A stretch of 5,319 nt of DNA, taken from the NCBI GenBank assembly GCA_028717865.1, contig JAQUMZ010000213.1, forward strand, positions 1-5,319. The letters run 5' to 3'. This document shows positions 4,723 through 5,319 of this stretch, in pieces. Source of the stretch: Elusimicrobiota bacterium (GTDB taxonomy: Bacteria > Elusimicrobiota > Elusimicrobia > UBA1565 > UBA9628). The number at the start of each line of letters is the position of its first letter. Within the stretch, counting starts at the first letter, position 1. The translations under genes and the position numbers were made by a program. The notes below the pieces were generated by a model. The model made no database searches and had not been told where the DNA came from. It saw only the letters and a list, made by a program, of their open reading frames with translations.

Positions 4723-5268
4723 ATGGCCTGCGACCTCGTCATCGCCGCCTTGATCGCGTTCTTCGCCATCGCCGGCTACCGTTCCGGAGCCGTGCGGCAA
4801 CTCGCCCATATAATCGGACTGGCCGTGGCGCTCCTGGGCACCAAGCCGGCGGCGACGGCCGTGGGACCAGCGCTGGCCTTGCGCATGGGCTGGGACCCGG
4901 CTCGCGCCGAAAACGGCCTTTGTTTCGTCTTGTTCCCGTTGATCTTGTTCGCGGCCGGGGTCGCGGCGCGGGTCATTTTGAATCTCCTCGAGCCCGGCGA
5001 CGAAAGGGGGCCTCTGGACCAGGGACTGGGCTTTCTCGTGGGAGGCGCCAAGGGCGGGGCGCTGCTCTTTGTCGTCCTTGGCTCGGCCTTCTCGTTCGAG
5101 AAACCGCTCGCCCAGATGCAACTCGACCTGGACGCAAGAACGCGCGGGTCCTGCGCCGCGGCGTTCATCCGCAGGCACAACCTCTTCGCCGACACCAAGC
5201 GGCCCCCGACCGACGCGCTCAATAAGCTCTTGGACGGCCAGGCCAAGCCGAAGGCGCGTCCCCGGTAA
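4723..5268 (+). CDS. cvpA: CvpA-family inner-membrane protein
   Basis: This 181-residue protein has four likely transmembrane helices at about 2-19, 26-50, 65-85 and 101-122, then a soluble tail rich in K, R and P. The opening (DLVIAAL then GYRSGAVRQL) and the LDQGLGFLVGGAKGG segment at 98-112 fit the CvpA (colicin V production) family: a D near the N-terminus, a G-R-G-type loop after helix 1, and a glycine-rich fourth helix. Family members are envelope proteins tied to colicin V export and envelope stress tolerance; their molecular role is unsettled. I chose the ATG at 4723 because it places helix 1 at the N-terminus as in the family. In-frame starts at 4672 (ATG) and 4651 (TTG) would add an unsupported tail. 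No Shine-Dalgarno is clear for any of them. The gene diverges from the tRNA unit. Confidence 0.78.
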   Translation: MACDLVIAALIAFFAIAGYRSGAVRQLAHIIGLAVALLGTKPAATAVGPALALRMGWDPARAENGLCFVLFPLILFAAGVAARVILNLLEPGDERGPLDQGLGFLVGGAKGGALLFVVLGSAFSFEKPLAQMQLDLDARTRGSCAAAFIRRHNLFADTKRPPTDALNKLLDGQAKPKARPR

Positions 5269-5319
5269 GCCTGCGTCTCTCCCGGCCCAAGTCCCCCTCT
5301 TCATGTCCGGCGATGCCAG
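5269..5319. other. Right edge, no supported gene
   Basis: Fifty-one bases follow the CvpA-family stop codon. An ATG at 5303 opens a frame that runs off the window (M-S-G-D-A), but it has no Shine-Dalgarno and is too short to judge. No terminator hairpin is visible after the CvpA gene, so the next gene could be co-transcribed. Confidence 0.3.

Noticed and set aside
4378..5304. Long minus-strand open frame crossing the tRNA and the CvpA-family gene
   Set aside because: It runs through the tRNA gene and antisense to a four-helix membrane protein. The part inside the tRNA region is the familiar spurious translation of tRNA sequence.
5303..5319. Start of another plus-strand gene
   Set aside because: There are only 17 bases before the window ends and no Shine-Dalgarno, so it cannot be supported.

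Overview
The window is GC-rich DNA, apart from one AT-richer patch at about 300-480. It carries four protein genes, one tRNA gene and about 535 bases of gene-free sequence at the left end. Two tandem outer-membrane beta-barrel proteins, each with a Sec signal peptide and a terminal phenylalanine, point to a diderm (Gram-negative) bacterium. The porin style and overall look recall Elusimicrobiota or a similar deep-branching diderm phylum. That is only an impression, because there is no 16S rRNA or other taxonomic marker here.

Layout. Bases 1-535 have no convincing gene. Bases 1-233 hold a row of strong GC hairpins framed by a 29-base direct repeat (25 of 29 identical), and the AT-richer patch follows. 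From 536 to 4542 everything reads on the minus strand. In transcription order it is: promoter, tRNA-Arg(CCU), a membrane-anchored TPR protein, then a second strong promoter, a long structured leader, a 487-residue porin-like protein, a strong intrinsic terminator, and a smaller 459-residue barrel protein of the same apparent family. From 4723 to 5268 a CvpA-family membrane protein reads on the plus strand, divergent from the tRNA.

The minus-strand block looks like three expression units. The tRNA and the TPR gene share a TTGAGA-18-TACAAT promoter and are 23 bases apart with no terminator between them. The large porin has its own near-consensus promoter (TTGACA-18-TAGAAT), a leader of about 140 bases and a near-perfect Shine-Dalgarno, which suggests an abundant envelope protein. 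The small barrel gene sits beyond the terminator with no clear promoter of its own, and its Shine-Dalgarno lies in a predicted hairpin. It is therefore probably expressed at a lower or conditional level.

The most unusual parts are the non-coding ones. The first is the tRNA leader, where 14 bases covering the tRNA 5' end are repeated and folded into a hairpin at the predicted start of the transcript. The second is the porin leader, where a 13-bp long-range stem competes with two local hairpins next to the ribosome-binding site. The third is the hairpin chain at the left end. I see no CRISPR array, phage gene, insertion sequence or defence system.
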